Assembly (NCBI GenBank): GCA_011316305.1
Contig: SAUG01000044.1
Location: 647,711-711,710 of the forward strand
Source: Rusavskia elegans
Taxonomy: Eukaryota; Ascomycota; Lecanoromycetes; Teloschistales; Teloschistaceae
Direction: 5' to 3'
DNA: 64,000 nt
The notes below the pieces were generated by a model. It saw nothing but the letters and a program-made list of their open reading frames with translations, had not been told where the DNA came from and searched no databases. The translations under genes and the position numbers were made by a program. This document shows, one piece after another, positions 1 through 12,154 of the stretch. How positions within the stretch are numbered: position 1 is the first letter of the stretch; each line of letters begins with the position of its first letter.

Positions 1-1929
1 CTAGCGAGCTAATCTAACGTTCGATATCTACTATAATATCCGTATCTACTATTACGTTATTTAGTATATTCTTTTTATAGATCGATATATCTATACTAAT
101 TACGTTAGTAAAAGATCTAAAGATAATATCCTAATATAAAAAGGCCGAAAGCAGAAAGAAATATTTTTTAAATCTTTAGATATAAAACCTAATCTATTTT
201 CTTTATTTATATTCGTACTAGCTCTTAATTTTCTACGAGGCTGTCCTACCGACGCTATTTATTCTAAGTATATAGGGATCGCGAAGCATTTTATATAAGT
301 TTTATTTAATACGATTTTAACTAAAAAAAGCCGGCTTTTATTTTATACTACGCTACAAGGATTTTTTTTTCTTTCTAGATAGACGAAATTATAGTCTCCT
401 TTTTACTATCTTAAAAGCTATCGAATATAAAAATACGCGAGGCTTTTAATTATTATTCCGATTTTTTTTAGAATTTAGCTTTTACTAGAGTTTATAGATT
501 CTTTCTATATTATAGCTATTAAATCTATAATAGCTTGTATATTAGGTATAGTTCCCCTTAACTATATAGTATATTACCACGCTAATATAGCTCGGAGTAA
601 TATAATTATCTTATTATTTAATATAAACTCTAAGAATCGGGATTAATTAGACTAGGTATTCTAATAAAATCGGAAGTCTTTCTAGCGCCTTTTTAAATAT
701 ACTATAATCGTATCGACTATAAATTTTAAACGTAGTACTAGCCCGCGATTTTAATTTTAAATTTCTATTCCTAGTCCCGCTTTCCTCGATATATTATTTA
801 ATAATTTTATAGAAAAGATATCCAGCTATATTAGTATCGAAGACGAAAACGAAATTCTAAACGCGTTATAAAGAAGTTAACTCCGGGATATCTTTACTAT
901 CGACGGGGCTAATAAAAAGGCTTTTACTTTTTATATTTATATTAGCCGTCCTAATATCTATATTACCCTCTACTTTAGTAATATAGTAGCTAAATACGCT
1001 ATACCGAATAACTATACTATATTTATTAGCGAGGATATCTACCGGTAAGCTATCCTAAAACTATAAGTTCTTTAAACCTTTAAAATACTTTTCTTTTTTT
1101 CTTTTTTTCTCTATTCCTCCTACCGACTGTATATTATTCCTTTAATTTACTTTCTAACTGTATTTTTAGTCTTAACTACTAGCTAACCGAATCTCTTTTA
1201 TTTTAGGAATTTTAAAGGGGAGGTAACCTATACTAATAAATATAATATCGTTAAAGACGTTCTAAATCGTACTAGTTTCTAGTAATATCTTCGATTTATC
1301 TTTATTAGTTTATATATAGAAAACGATTTAAGACTTTTAGAAAGAATAATATAGATTATCTAGAAGTATCTTTCGTTACTTAAATATCTACTCCTTTATA
1401 GCGAATAGAACGATAGTACCGAAAAAGAAAAAGAAAAGATAACGATTATTAGCGATACGATATATCTAGAACCTCTCGCTATTAGTTACTAGTAAGTTTT
1501 ATAGATTAAGAAGAAACTATATTAATCTCTTCGGATTAGTCTAAAGATAGAAGATATAGAGTTTTTACGGATACTACGAAACGCCTACTATTAGGAATAT
1601 AATAAACCTAATATTACTTTACCTAATATATATATTTAATAATATTCTAAGTTAAATTTAACCGATCCGTAAGTATTTTAAATCCGTCTATTAAATTCTT
1701 TCTATTCCGATACCTCCTATCTAATAATCCTAAATATACTTATATTATCTCTACTATCTACGATCTTCGCGTAATATTTACGATATTCTACTAACTTTAT
1801 CGTTTCTAGAATCTCTGAATATCGTCTAACGTTTAAAGTAGAAGATTTTATTATAATACGATAGGAACCCGCGAGGGTGGACGGGCTATTTATATACGAC
1901 TATTTAAGCTTGCGGCGAATACTCTTTAT
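1..1929. repeat. RIP-mutated AT-rich repeat, unclassified
   Basis: This is AT-rich DNA with almost no CpA or TpG dinucleotides but many CpG, the pattern left by repeat-induced point mutation. No reading frame of useful length survives on either strand. I could not recognise a transposase, reverse transcriptase or helicase motif after allowing for C-to-T and G-to-A changes. It is probably part of a larger transposon that begins outside the window. Confidence 0.7.
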
Positions 1930-1942
1930 ATAGGTTACTTAC

Positions 1943-2869
1943 CTCCCTTGGAAGATTCCTATCTGGAATTATATTGAGTTTTTTATATATATATATATTT
2001 TATCAACGTTATATACGGCAACGATTATTATATTTCACGTGCAAAGAAATTTTCACAGCTAAAGCAGTTTATCAGACAAAATTTACAGCGTTAATTATAT
2101 TGACTATTTTTTTCTTTATTCGATTACAGATCTTCTACTATATTTAAATACTATATATCCAGTCCTTCTTCGATATTATAAATAATTAGGAGTATCTAAT
2201 ATTTCCGCTATATCTACCTACTATACTGCGAAGCAATTATCTATATTCGTCGTATCGGCCGTATTTATTATATAACCTGTATCTAAACGTTCCGCTAAGG
2301 TATTAAGGTATTCTTTAACCTATATAGTTTTAAAAGGGTCGCTAGATAGTACGCTAGCTACTATAGCTAGAAGCTTTACCCGGTAGATTAGGCTAAAAGG
2401 GAGGAAAGAAGATTAGATAGCGCGTTTTAAAGGCGGTAAGGAGAAAATCTAGGTTAAAATCGAAATAGATTATTCTAGCTATAACGAGATAGTCGACGAC
2501 AGCGTAGGTAGATATAGTTATTATAGATAAAGGTACTACCGTCTAGTTTAGCTTGTAGCTATAGCTATTACGGGAGTATATACGTACGCAAGAGCTTTTA
2601 AACTTATATTACTAGTTAATAAAAATGAAACGATAACTACGAGGTATATTTATCTATAAAAATCTCTACGTTAGTTAAATTATCGGTAGAAGAATACGTT
2701 ATATTACTAAGTAAATTTAAATTAAAATTCTATAGAAAGAACCTATATTTACGTTAACTAAACTAGGATATAAATTCTGCTACCGTATATTTAATACTAG
2801 TATACTAACGCTTTATTTATTTACCGAACCACCGGTTTACCGGGCACTAAAACCAATATAAATAACAAA
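1943..2869 (+). mobile_element. ~1-kb repeat family, copy 1
   Basis: This is one of seven copies of a ~0.93-1.03 kb repeat. The left end resembles CCTCCCTTGGAAGATTCC. An internal landmark is ATCAACGTTATATACGGCAA near 2000. The right end runs through ACCGGTTTACCGGGCACTAAA into an A-rich tail. A 13-bp direct duplication flanks it at 1930-1942 and 2870-2882, matching at 11 of 13 positions; one of the two differences is a RIP-type C/T. The ends are not inverted repeats. The A-rich end and 13-bp duplication suggest target-primed retrotransposition, but the class is not known. Confidence 0.75.
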
Positions 2870-2882
2870 ATAGGTTATTTAG

Positions 2883-5655
2883 ATTAAAGGATTTAGCTCT
2901 AAGAAGCTCGATCCTATCCTCTAGACCCCGTATAAAAAGATATCGAGGAGGTTTAGTATTGTCGGCTTACCGGGGATTAGGCCTAAAAAACTATATATAT
3001 TTAACTTTAGACGGATAAAAAAGGACCGTAGAAAAGTTATATTTAAACGGGGTAGCTCGATATTTCTTCTATACTATAATTATAATATCCAATTTATATA
3101 GAATTTAGTAGATCCGTTACTTTCAGATATATTCTTCGGACGAAATATCTGCGTTATAATTATTATATTAGATATTACGTAATTAAAGCGGCTATTTCCG
3201 TATATATTAAATTTTAAAATTAATAACTAATATTTCTATTCTTCTATATATATAATTTAATCTCGTTATATATTTTAACCTTCTATACTAAATATTTATA
3301 TCGTATTTATTAGATTCCGTATTATCTAATATCTCGAGGTCGAAGTTCTAACGTATACCCGGAGTACTAAAATCTGCTCTACTATAGAAGCTTTTCCTAG
3401 TCAAATACGTTTTTATCCTATTAAAATTAGTAGTCGATACTAGTACTAGATACCTTATAAATAATATATAGGTAAGAGTAAATATATAGTATATTTATAG
3501 ATTAGCTTCTAATCGGTAAATTAGTCTATTTCTATAATAGAAAAAGAAGACCTTTCGGTATTCCTAAGCGCTTCGTTTAACTATCCATCTAGTATTTACT
3601 AAACTATAGCGAAGCGGAATATATAGAACTATTTAATTCCCGAGATCTATATATAGCTATCTTTTCTATATTCCCGATACCTCTTCTTTATACTATCTAT
3701 TAGAATCTAGACCGTAGTACTCTAGTAAGCCGGGTAATATTATAGATAAACTTATTAGAAATACTCTAAAGCGTTAATACTTATTAGATTCGCTAGGATA
3801 TAAGAAAGTATTAAAATTATATCTTATAGCGCTTTACTACTGATTTCTAATATAGTTATACGTAGCGTTTAAACACGCGTTTTAATATATCAGATTATTA
3901 TTAGGTACGTTAGTCGATTCGTATCGAACTAATAATCGGAGTTTAGCTAAAAAGTATAACTACGCGCTAGAAATTAAAAAGGTATTAATACCTTTTTTAT
4001 CTAATCTATAATATATTTATATATAGCGTTTAAATACGTATTTTAATATATTAGATTATTATCAGACGCGTCCGTAGATTCGTATCGGTACGCCGAGGTA
4101 GGCGAGTAAATAAACGGGCGGTTAAACTATAGAATATCTTTTTAAATATCTTAAAATCCTTTATACTAGCCCTTTTATATATTACTATTAAGAACCTTTT
4201 CCGCTATCTTTAAATATTTTAGAACCTTACTTTTAACCTAAATATTCTAGAGTTTTCCTATTATTTCTCCGAATTATCCTAAATACGATCCCTATATTTC
4301 GATTGATTTCCTCTCCCCTTTCCTACTAATTTCTACTATCTATAAACTTCCTTTCTTTCTACTCTACGAAGTATTCCTCTTCTTTCTCTAGTACCTAGCG
4401 ATAGTAATAAACCTATCTCTAATTATTCCGTAATCTACTATAATAACTATAGCGATAGAAACTACGAAATAATACTATAGATAAAGGAAAGAGTTATAAG
4501 AAAAAAGATAAAAAGACTAGTAGTAATAGTAGTACGGAAAAGTATATTAGTAGATACGGAATAGTTTAGATATAAATCGAAACTAATATTAATTATAACT
4601 CGGTAATCTAATATAAAGATCTAAGATTAGTATACCGGAGTATCTAATATACGGATAGTATAAAAAGATATCTAATCTAGATTTAGAAAAGCCTATACTA
4701 GAAATTTTATAGATATATATTTCCCTATTACCTATATTCGAGATACTAAATTAACGCTATCTTCTTCGACTATAAAAGAATTACCCGAAAGACCCTTTCG
4801 ATATTATATAGATATTTATTAAAATAATACGGATATTATACTAAATAGGCTACGTAATTATTAAACGGTAAAGATAGTACTATAAATTACTTTTCCGTAC
4901 GTATAACGAGTACCGATAAGATTATACTAAATAGATTTTTCTGCTAGATTAATTATATCCTAATAGCTCCGACGAGCTATAGACGTAAGCTATTTACCAA
5001 TTCCTAAATCTATTTAACTAACTTCTCTTATATTTCTTTTCGAAAGACGAGTCTACTAACTTTATTTCTAGTTCTAACAACTAGGCGGTATCTAGACTAG
5101 TATTCTACGGCGTTTTATCTATTTCTAAAATTTCTACTTTACTTTAAACTAGTAGCGGGCTTAGAAGATATACGAACCGATACCTATATATAGAAGATTT
5201 TAGGAATAGATATTAATAGCGACGCTATAGAAAGTTTAACTACTATATATAATATAAAGAAGATTAGGTTAATAGCTAATACTATATATAATAGGTTTTT
5301 CGGGATAATTTAATTCCTACCGTCTTTTTTAATATTTAATCGCGTAACGGCTATACGATTCTATAGAGATACCGTTATACTATCGTCGTAATCTAGGTAT
5401 TAACTATTCTACTTCTTCCTAACTTTATATTACGTAGGAATTTATAGATATTCTATACTATTAATCTTATTTTCGCCGAACGGTTTCTATCTTTTTTTAC
5501 GCGATAAGTAAGTTTACGATATAGAGCAGCGTATATAGATATTAGAAAGTCGTTAAATAGGAGTCGTATCGGTCGGAACGCTATAAAAAGAATTTTTTAT
5601 ATAATAACTAAAGTAGGAGGAGGTTTTTATTAGTCTATATCGCTATTTCTATACT
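2883..5655. repeat. RIP-mutated repeat block with an internal direct repeat
   Basis: This is RIP-mutated DNA between two oppositely oriented copies of the ~1-kb repeat. A ~62-bp core is present twice in direct orientation, at 3864-3926 and 4025-4087, both containing GCGTTTAAA and ending in GATTCGTATCG. No coding motif is recognisable. The block is probably an older transposon into which the flanking copies landed. Confidence 0.6.
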
Positions 5656-5668
5656 ACGGTACTTTTAT

Positions 5669-6644
5669 TTAGTTATTTGTTTTGGTTTTGGTACCCGGTG
5701 AACCAGTAGTTCGGTAAGCAAATCAAGCGTTGATATACCAGTATTAAATATACAGTAGCAGAACTTATACTCTAGTTCTATTAATATAAATAACGGTTCT
5801 ATAGAATTTTAATTTAAATTTGCTTAGTAATATAACGTATCCTTCTACCGATAACTTAACGTCGAATTTTTATAGATAAGTATAGCTCGCAGTTACCGCT
5901 TTTTTTTTTCTTTTACTAGTAATATAAGCCCTGTAATACTATACCCTCGTAAGTACTGCGATTTACTAAAACCTCTTACGTACGTATATACTCCCGTAAT
6001 AGCTATAGCTGTAAGCTAAACCAGACGGTAGTACCTTTCTATATCCGTAATAACTATATCTACCCGCGCGGTCGTCGACTACCTCGTTATAGCTAGAGCA
6101 ACCTATTTTAACTTCGATAAAAATAGCCTTTTTACCGCCCTTAAAACGCGCTATCCGACCTCCCTACCCTCCTTTAGCCTAATCGATCGGGTAAAGCTTC
6201 TAGCTGTAGTAGCTAGCGTACTAGTAGGCGACCTTATAGCTAGCGACCCTCTTAAAGCTACGCGGGCTAAAGAGTACTTTAATAGCTTAGCGGAACGTTT
6301 AGATACAGATTATATAATAAGTATAGCCGAGGCGATAGACGTAGATAATTGCTTCGTAGTATAGTAGGTAGATATAGCGGAAATATTAGAAGTTGATAAT
6401 TATATATAACGTCGAGGAAGGACTGGATAGTAGAGGATTCGTAATCGCGAACAAAGAAGGAAATAGTTAAATAGAAGTGATTAACTGCGCTGTAAATCTT
6501 GCCTGACGAACTATATACCTTTGGCTGTGAAAATTTCTTTGCTGCACGTGAAATACAATAATCGTTACCGTATATAACGTTGATGAAATATACAAGTATA
6601 TATGAAAACTTAATATGACCCTAGACAGGAGCCCCCCAGGGGGG
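5669..6644 (-). mobile_element. ~1-kb repeat family, copy 2 (inverted)
   Basis: This is the reverse-oriented copy of the ~1-kb repeat. A perfect 13-bp duplication (ACGGTACTTTTAT) flanks it at 5656-5668 and 6645-6657, which shows it inserted on its own and is not merely the far terminus of a larger element. On the plus strand a frame stays open for about 110 codons (6031-6360) without an ATG, and it includes the residues LIDRVKLLAVVASV. The same peptide is recognisable in copies 3 and 7, so the family encoded a protein. I do not recognise that protein. Confidence 0.8.
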
Positions 6645-6657
6645 ACGGTACTTTTAT

Positions 6658-8023
6658 AAAAGGCGTAGATAGAATAGAAAATAAGAAAAGTAATACGTAG
6701 AAGTATTTAGTAGTTAGATTTAGTAATATTCGAATTTATAAACTCTTTCTCTAAGACGTATAGACGAGATATATATAATAAATTATAGTTAATTACTAGC
6801 AGATATTAAATAATCTATAAATATAATACTATTACGTAACTTATAGTTAATATATTATAAATAGAGTGTTATCTCGAATAGAATATTTTACGCTACGGAC
6901 CGTAGTTCCTAAATTTAAAATAAAGAGAGATTTTAATGTTAATTATATATTAATTAGTAGTTAATAAATAATTTAGAAATAACTTCTTATCTCCGAATAT
7001 AGTAAATCAACTACTAGCGAGATTTAATATATAGTTATACGATAATATATTATTTATAGTAACTATAGTTATACTAAATAATTTATAACCGGAATATCTA
7101 TAACGAGTTTTCGAAAACTAGCTGTAGCCTATAATACAGTATCAGCAGCGCGGTAGTGGAGCCTTGACAGTCTGTTATAGAGCAGGGCTTTGACCCTAAA
7201 ATAGTATTTCTAGTATCAAATCGTAAAAGACTGAAATCGAAATCCGAAAAATTAAACCGTATAATTTAGACGAAATCAAACTAACGTTATATATTGGCGT
7301 ACTAGAGATTAATATTACTAAATTGAATTTAAATAAAACCTTAATCGATTTTCTTTATATTCTTTAGTCAGTTTTAACCGTTTTAACGTCTAAACTATTT
7401 AGTTTCTAATATATTCGAGGTTAGCTATTAGCCGGTTTTAGCCGATTTTAGCTAAAAGAGACTAAAACAATTAAAACGGCTTTAAATCGGTTTTGACTTT
7501 TGTTAATATTAGATTAACCAATTGCCATTATTTAAATATAATTTTTCATGTTTTTTAAAGATCTTTGATCATTTAAAAAGTATCTAGCTTGGTCTAAATA
7601 GTTTTTAGCCTAACTGATTATTTATCTATATTCTTTCCCACGAAAACTCGCGATATATAACAGATAATCGAGTAGTATTACCTTTTTACAATGTTATATC
7701 ACTAGTAGTAATCTATATTCGTTGATTTAAAAGGGGAAATTTAAGCAAAAAATATATATATTTACGAATTGTTTATAAAAACTATATAGTTCATTCCAGC
7801 TCTATTAAACTCTATTGACAACCTGAATATTTCACTGAATCTATTTTATTTATTTCTCTATTTCATTATAACTATACGTATCGATTATTATAGATTGAAA
7901 ATTATATAAATCAAAGCTAACGTTAATCGTTCTAAATTATTATTATCGTTACTAAATTCTTTTAAAAACGTAAAAATAATTAAATTTCAATCAAACGAGA
8001 TCGAGTAATGATCTATATAAGTT
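6658..8023. repeat. AT-rich repeat remnant, no gene seen
   Basis: This AT-rich stretch is less completely RIP-mutated after about 7100, where some TG and CA dinucleotides persist. Near 7370-7500 there are several copies of a TTTTAGCCG/CGGCTAAAA-like motif in both orientations, which may be the remains of an inverted repeat. No coding region can be supported. Confidence 0.5.
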
Positions 8024-8345
8024 CCCGTCGAAATAGATCGGATTGGTATAGATTTTAACTTGTAAAACCCATATCAATAGAAAATGAATTAAATTGGGTT
8101 AGAGGGTAAATAGTATATATTTTTAATAGAGTGAAGACGAAAACTAAATTTAAAGTAAAATAACGTTTAAACAAGCGTCTTATACGTAGATTTAATATAA
8201 AAAGATATAGAACAATTTACAAAACATTTTAAAAACCTTTACTATTCGAATAGATTGGAATAGAAATTTCTAAACTCTATATCAATCCAATTTGAAAGAA
8301 TATATCAAACCAAATTCTAATAGATTTTATCTATCTATTTCGTCG
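8024..8345. mobile_element. Small inverted-repeat element (CTCGCCGGAATGGGTTGG family), diverged copy
   Basis: The ends read CGTCGAAATAGAT on the left and, inverted, ATCTATTTCGTCGAAG on the right. Inside lie AACCCATATCAAT-type motifs shared with the clearer copies at 15543-15853 and 37501-37797. At about 320 bp and without coding capacity it is MITE-like. This copy is the most diverged of the three. Confidence 0.5.
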
Positions 8346-8794
8346 AAGATATATAAAAAAGAATTTATAGTAATTTTCGCTACTAGTTCTATTATCGAAA
8401 ATTCTTCGCTTTGACTAATAAGGTTGCGGTTATTGGTTTATTCAATTATTATAAAGCTGCCAATATTTCTATATCGAGTTTATAATATCTATATACAACT
8501 AATTACTTTATCTTTATTTCTTTATTAAACGGTTACTAAATGTTTTCTAATCTATATAATGATGATTTAATAGTCTAACTCGAAGTAAATTCAACTATTT
8601 AGATTCAATTTTAATAGATCGCAGATGTAAAACAGCAGCTCTATAGATTTCTACCCAGTAACAATCTATCTACTTTTTCTACTATTTAGAATATACCATC
8701 CCGTATTTGTCGTACATCTCGTTTTTATCGCCGACGATCGGCACCAATAGCATCTCAATTAACTACTCCATCAAATTGTCTGATAGAAAAATTA
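8346..8794. other. Transition into gene island 1
   Basis: Composition changes from RIP-mutated AT-rich DNA to normal sequence around 8630-8700, where CA and TG dinucleotides reappear. No gene or regulatory signal could be supported here. Confidence 0.4.
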
Positions 8795-9237
8795 GGCTCT
8801 TGCTATTAATGCCTCCCTACTTGTCTATAAATGCCCCCCTCTGACTTATAGGCGCGGGCCAAGGTATTTAATCTACGGTAACGATACTACCGCGTAGCAA
8901 GTACCTCGTACTACTTCACCTACTTGCTGGCGGTTATTAGGTAGAGAGGGCTATACTCTACTTTTTATAAATAAAGTAATTTTAGAGAGATCCTTTTTTT
9001 TTAACTACCTTTTTTAACCAGGAAGGTAGGAAGATAGAAAGATTTAGGCGAAGGTTCCTAAAGTACGGGGTTATTTTAGCGGTAGCGAGTAGAAAACGAC
9101 GGGAATAGTATTCGGGCAGCCTTATATACGCCTATATAATCAGGCGTAGTGCTACGCTGGATCAAGTATCGTCCCTGCGCCTATAAGTCAGAAGGGGGCA
9201 CTTGTAGACAAGTAGGGGGGCACTGATAGCAAGAGCC
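8795..9237. mobile_element. MITE with 61-bp terminal inverted repeats
   Basis: The element is 443 bp long. Its left terminal repeat (8795-8855) starts GGCTCTTGCTATTAATGCC. Its right repeat (9177-9237) is the near-perfect inverse, ending GATAGCAAGAGCC. The differences between the arms are mostly transitions. The flanking octamers AAAAATTA (8787-8794) and AAAAAATA (9238-9245) agree at seven of eight positions, which would fit an 8-bp hAT-type target duplication, but low complexity makes this weak. No transposase is present. It marks the left edge of gene island 1. Confidence 0.8.
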
Positions 9238-10104
9238 AAAAAATACTCGGATTCGTGTTCGTGAATGTAGATTATATCGTTGTTCGTGGGTACGAGAAGA
9301 TGCATGCTCGGCTGCAAGGGCTACTTTGTATAAAAACTCCATGCAAGCCTTGTACAAGCACTGGTCACCTACGAATCTCGATGTACAACGAATTGTTCGG
9401 CCTAGCGAGGGCTGACTGTCTTGGCAGCGGGAACGGTAATCCGTGGGGCCGGCAGCGCGAGTGGAGCTCGGACTGAGAGTGGGCAAAGTCTTGATCCTTT
9501 GATTCGACAAACGCCTATTTTTAAGTCAGCCCCACAGCGGTATCCAGGTCGGTTGCTGAGCGCTGATATGCTGAGCCGATATTTCTTGTTGGTGGCTTAC
9601 TCTACGGCGTAACGAGACGCACAAGCGAGCGCTAGCATCCCATGTCATGCATTAGCCTCCGATGCATTAGGAAGTCATGACCGCTGATCGAACTGCCTTA
9701 TCGTGAACGGCTTTGTGTTCCCTCCTTTCAACCCCGGGGGCTTTTACCGGTTTGTGTCAACAACTAGCTCCAGATGGCCAAGCAGGATAATTGGGGGTGG
9801 TTACGCGCCCGCCCGTGACGGGGGAAATACCGTCCGCAGCACTGTACGCACAGACCTCGAGGATGGTCTGCCGTCAGGATCATTTCTTTCGAGTTCACCC
9901 AGAAGTGCGGATGACTCGGGTTATGGACGAAAATATCAGTACCCTATTCTATAGGATTATGCTATCCGCTGAGAACTCGCAAGGAGCAATAATCGAGGAC
10001 ATGCATAGGACCTGTTCGACTACAAGTAACAGCTGTTGAAGTACATTCCTTTCAGAATTTCCAAACCCGTGTGGAGATTTGCTTGTCCCCACCCCCTTCT
10101 CCCT
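9238..10104. other. Island 1 intergenic, no supported gene
   Basis: This is normal-composition DNA. Several short open frames exist on both strands (up to 110 codons), but none has recognisable protein features, and some overlap the adjacent MITE terminus. No intron rescue was evident. Confidence 0.4.
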
Positions 10105-10497
10105 TTACGAACCTGTAGATCTTCTAGACATCCTGTCAAGAGCTTTCTTCGCAGCTGCTGGACGTAGATATTCATCTGCTGGGTGGTGCTTCATATCGTA
10201 CATCATACGGTTTGCTTCGCTGACTGCCGCCCGTGTTGCCCGCCTGCCAGATACTGTCTCAGAGACTGGGGACTCTGGGTCCCCTTGCGTTGTTTCATAA
10301 GCTTCCTGTGATGACACAACTGCCATCGACGACCTTTCTTTTCCCGAATGCGTCACTTCCCCATCCTCAGTAAATGCGGAAGATTCTCCGCTCATTGTAG
10401 ACGCTGGCTGTGTCTCCGTGCCTTCATTCATTCCGGATGCTTCTGAGGAGGGAGGAGTATCGTCGTCCATGGCGGGTTGCTGTACTTTCTTTGACAT
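10105..10497 (-). CDS. Small acidic hypothetical protein
   Basis: This is a single-exon open frame of 130 residues. I chose the ATG at 10497 because the frame upstream has only a TTG. The first ~90 residues are rich in Ser, Thr, Glu and Asp and look disordered. The last ~40 are more charged and ordered, with RRATRAAVSEANRMM followed by a basic segment. I recognise no family, signal peptide or membrane segment. It could be a nuclear or cytosolic regulator or simply an orphan frame. It stands alone in island 1, more than 1 kb from the bZIP-like gene. Confidence 0.45.
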   Translation of the reverse strand: MSKKVQQPAMDDDTPPSSEASGMNEGTETQPASTMSGESSAFTEDGEVTHSGKERSSMAVVSSQEAYETTQGDPESPVSETVSGRRATRAAVSEANRMMYDMKHHPADEYLRPAAAKKALDRMSRRSTGS

Positions 10498-11558
10498 GGG
10501 CAAGTTGCGTGCTTGATGTTCGTCCTGGGATAAATTTCAGTAGGTATTCTAGTTACGGATGAGACTCAACAGAGTTCACCTTGACCATTGAGATACGATG
10601 CTTGTCCGCCTGGTCGTAGAAAATGATGTGAGGACTCAAGGCTTTCTTTTGAATGCTTCGAGGGTTCGCCACTTGCAAAGCTGGAATCCATCATACTCTA
10701 ACGCTTTACTAGTGTACCATTAAAGCCGGCCAATTACTGGTCAACGATTAGGGCCCGTTTGATTGTCTAGTAGCATCTCTCAAGGAAGCACATCCAACAG
10801 CAGGGGTCTGGCTGGTCTTTGGCTGCTGTCCAGGATTGATGATCCGGATCCCCCGCACATAGTATGGAACAGGGAAGCCACCAAGCGCTAGTAGCGGCTA
10901 AGTCTCAAGAGATCAAGCATGCATTACCAGACGTGGATCGGGTGATGCAACGGCTAGGCTGAGTGTGTCAAGTGGAGCCGGAGGCTTGGAGGTACCGTGG
11001 ATCGTAGAGAAGGCGCACTCGGTCGGACTTCAAAAATCTGTCGCCCGTCCGAAGGCCCAATCACCGTGATGGCACTTGGAATGCCAATCGCTATGGTGGA
11101 TGTTGGTGCACAACAGGGATTTGGGAAACACGTTGAAATAGGGAAAGTCTCCAAGCAGCGTACATGTGCATGGAAAGAATAGAAAGCCTGCTTTTAGCTT
11201 CATTCAAATCTGGAATGGTCTTCAATATAGAGAAAGAAAAGAAATAGTTTAGAAAAGGAAAAAAAGATTCTAAAAAAACAGAAATAAGATTAGAAAAGTA
11301 ATTCCAGGGTGCTTGCTATGCTGTCTGTGTCAATCTCTTGAACCAGGAAGGTTTGCCAGTCGTCCATCTCAGTAGTGGGGATTTGTGGAAGGGACGTTGC
11401 AGCTGGAAGCTAGTGGGCGAATCTGGCTAAGAGAAGGGCCCAAGACGCCATCCATGGGCCTACGGCGCCCAATCATCTCAAATGAATAATGCTGACAGGA
11501 CACTTCCTTTTCAAGTTTTGTATAAAGGCCAGTGAGGGCGCAGCCAGATTTACCAGGT
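10498..11558. other. Intergenic region with a purine-rich tract
   Basis: No gene is supported here. A purine-rich, low-complexity stretch (runs of AGAAA and AAAAG) occupies about 11228-11300. A TATAAAGG sequence at about 11526 lies ~30 bp before the bZIP-like start codon and may be its TATA element. Confidence 0.4.
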
Positions 11559-12154
11559 ATGATGGCTACCTTTTGCCCGGAAGCAAGCGAACGTACGATG
11601 GTTGCCACTTCGAAGCGCCGAAACAGCAGCCTGTCCCTGAAAAGAAGACCTGAGGATGACTGGTCTAAGATTAGGGAAAAGGAACAACGACGGAGGATAC
11701 AAAATCGGCTCTGCCAAAGAGCCTTTCGTCAGCGTAAGGCGGTACAAAGATCGTATGATATATCGCTAAGCTGAATACAGGCAATCGAAACAAAGAAGAC
11801 ACGAAGAGCATTCAGCTTCGATGTGCGAATATCTTCGAAAACGAAACCATCTGCTTGCACAATCAGAAGGTCCATACCGACAGTCAAGATTTACGCAGTC
11901 CTCCCCAGTATGGACCGTTTGATTCGCTGGAAATCACTGCGCAAGAGGTCAAAAAGCTGAGAGAGGGTGCACGCGAGGTCCAAAGACACATCGAACTTGT
12001 CAGTTCGTCCGCTAAGTTTCAAGAAAATGCGCCAGAGACGAGGACCCACAGATACGACATGATCTTTGCTACTGAAGCAGAAACGGCTCGGATGTCAGAA
12101 GACCTAATGTTGGATCTCGATGGCTTTAGTGAGATAGTGGATGTTGAATCGTAG
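11559..12154 (+). CDS. bZIP-type transcription factor, short, one intron
   Basis: The model has two exons, 11559-11733 and 11781-12154, giving 182 residues. The intron (11734-11780, 47 nt) starts GTAAGG and ends ACAG, and splicing joins two open frames in phase 1. Residues 33-58 contain DDW, then ERR-like basic residues and RRRIQNRLCQRAFRQ. This is the basic-region pattern of fungal bZIP proteins of the DDW..RRRxQNR type that often carry a DUF3425 domain. Such proteins bind DNA in the nucleus. No leucine heptads follow at the expected spacing and no DUF3425-like region is visible, so dimerisation is doubtful. Without splicing the frame ends after 71 residues. The protein may be a truncated paralogue. 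Confidence 0.65.

Noticed and set aside
1943..6644. One 4.7-kb element with ~1-kb terminal inverted repeats
   Set aside because: The right copy has its own perfect 13-bp duplication (5656-5668 and 6645-6657) and the left copy has a near-perfect one, so they are separate insertions.
9181..9612. Overlapping short frames on both strands
   Set aside because: They run into the MITE terminal repeat and lack any supporting feature.
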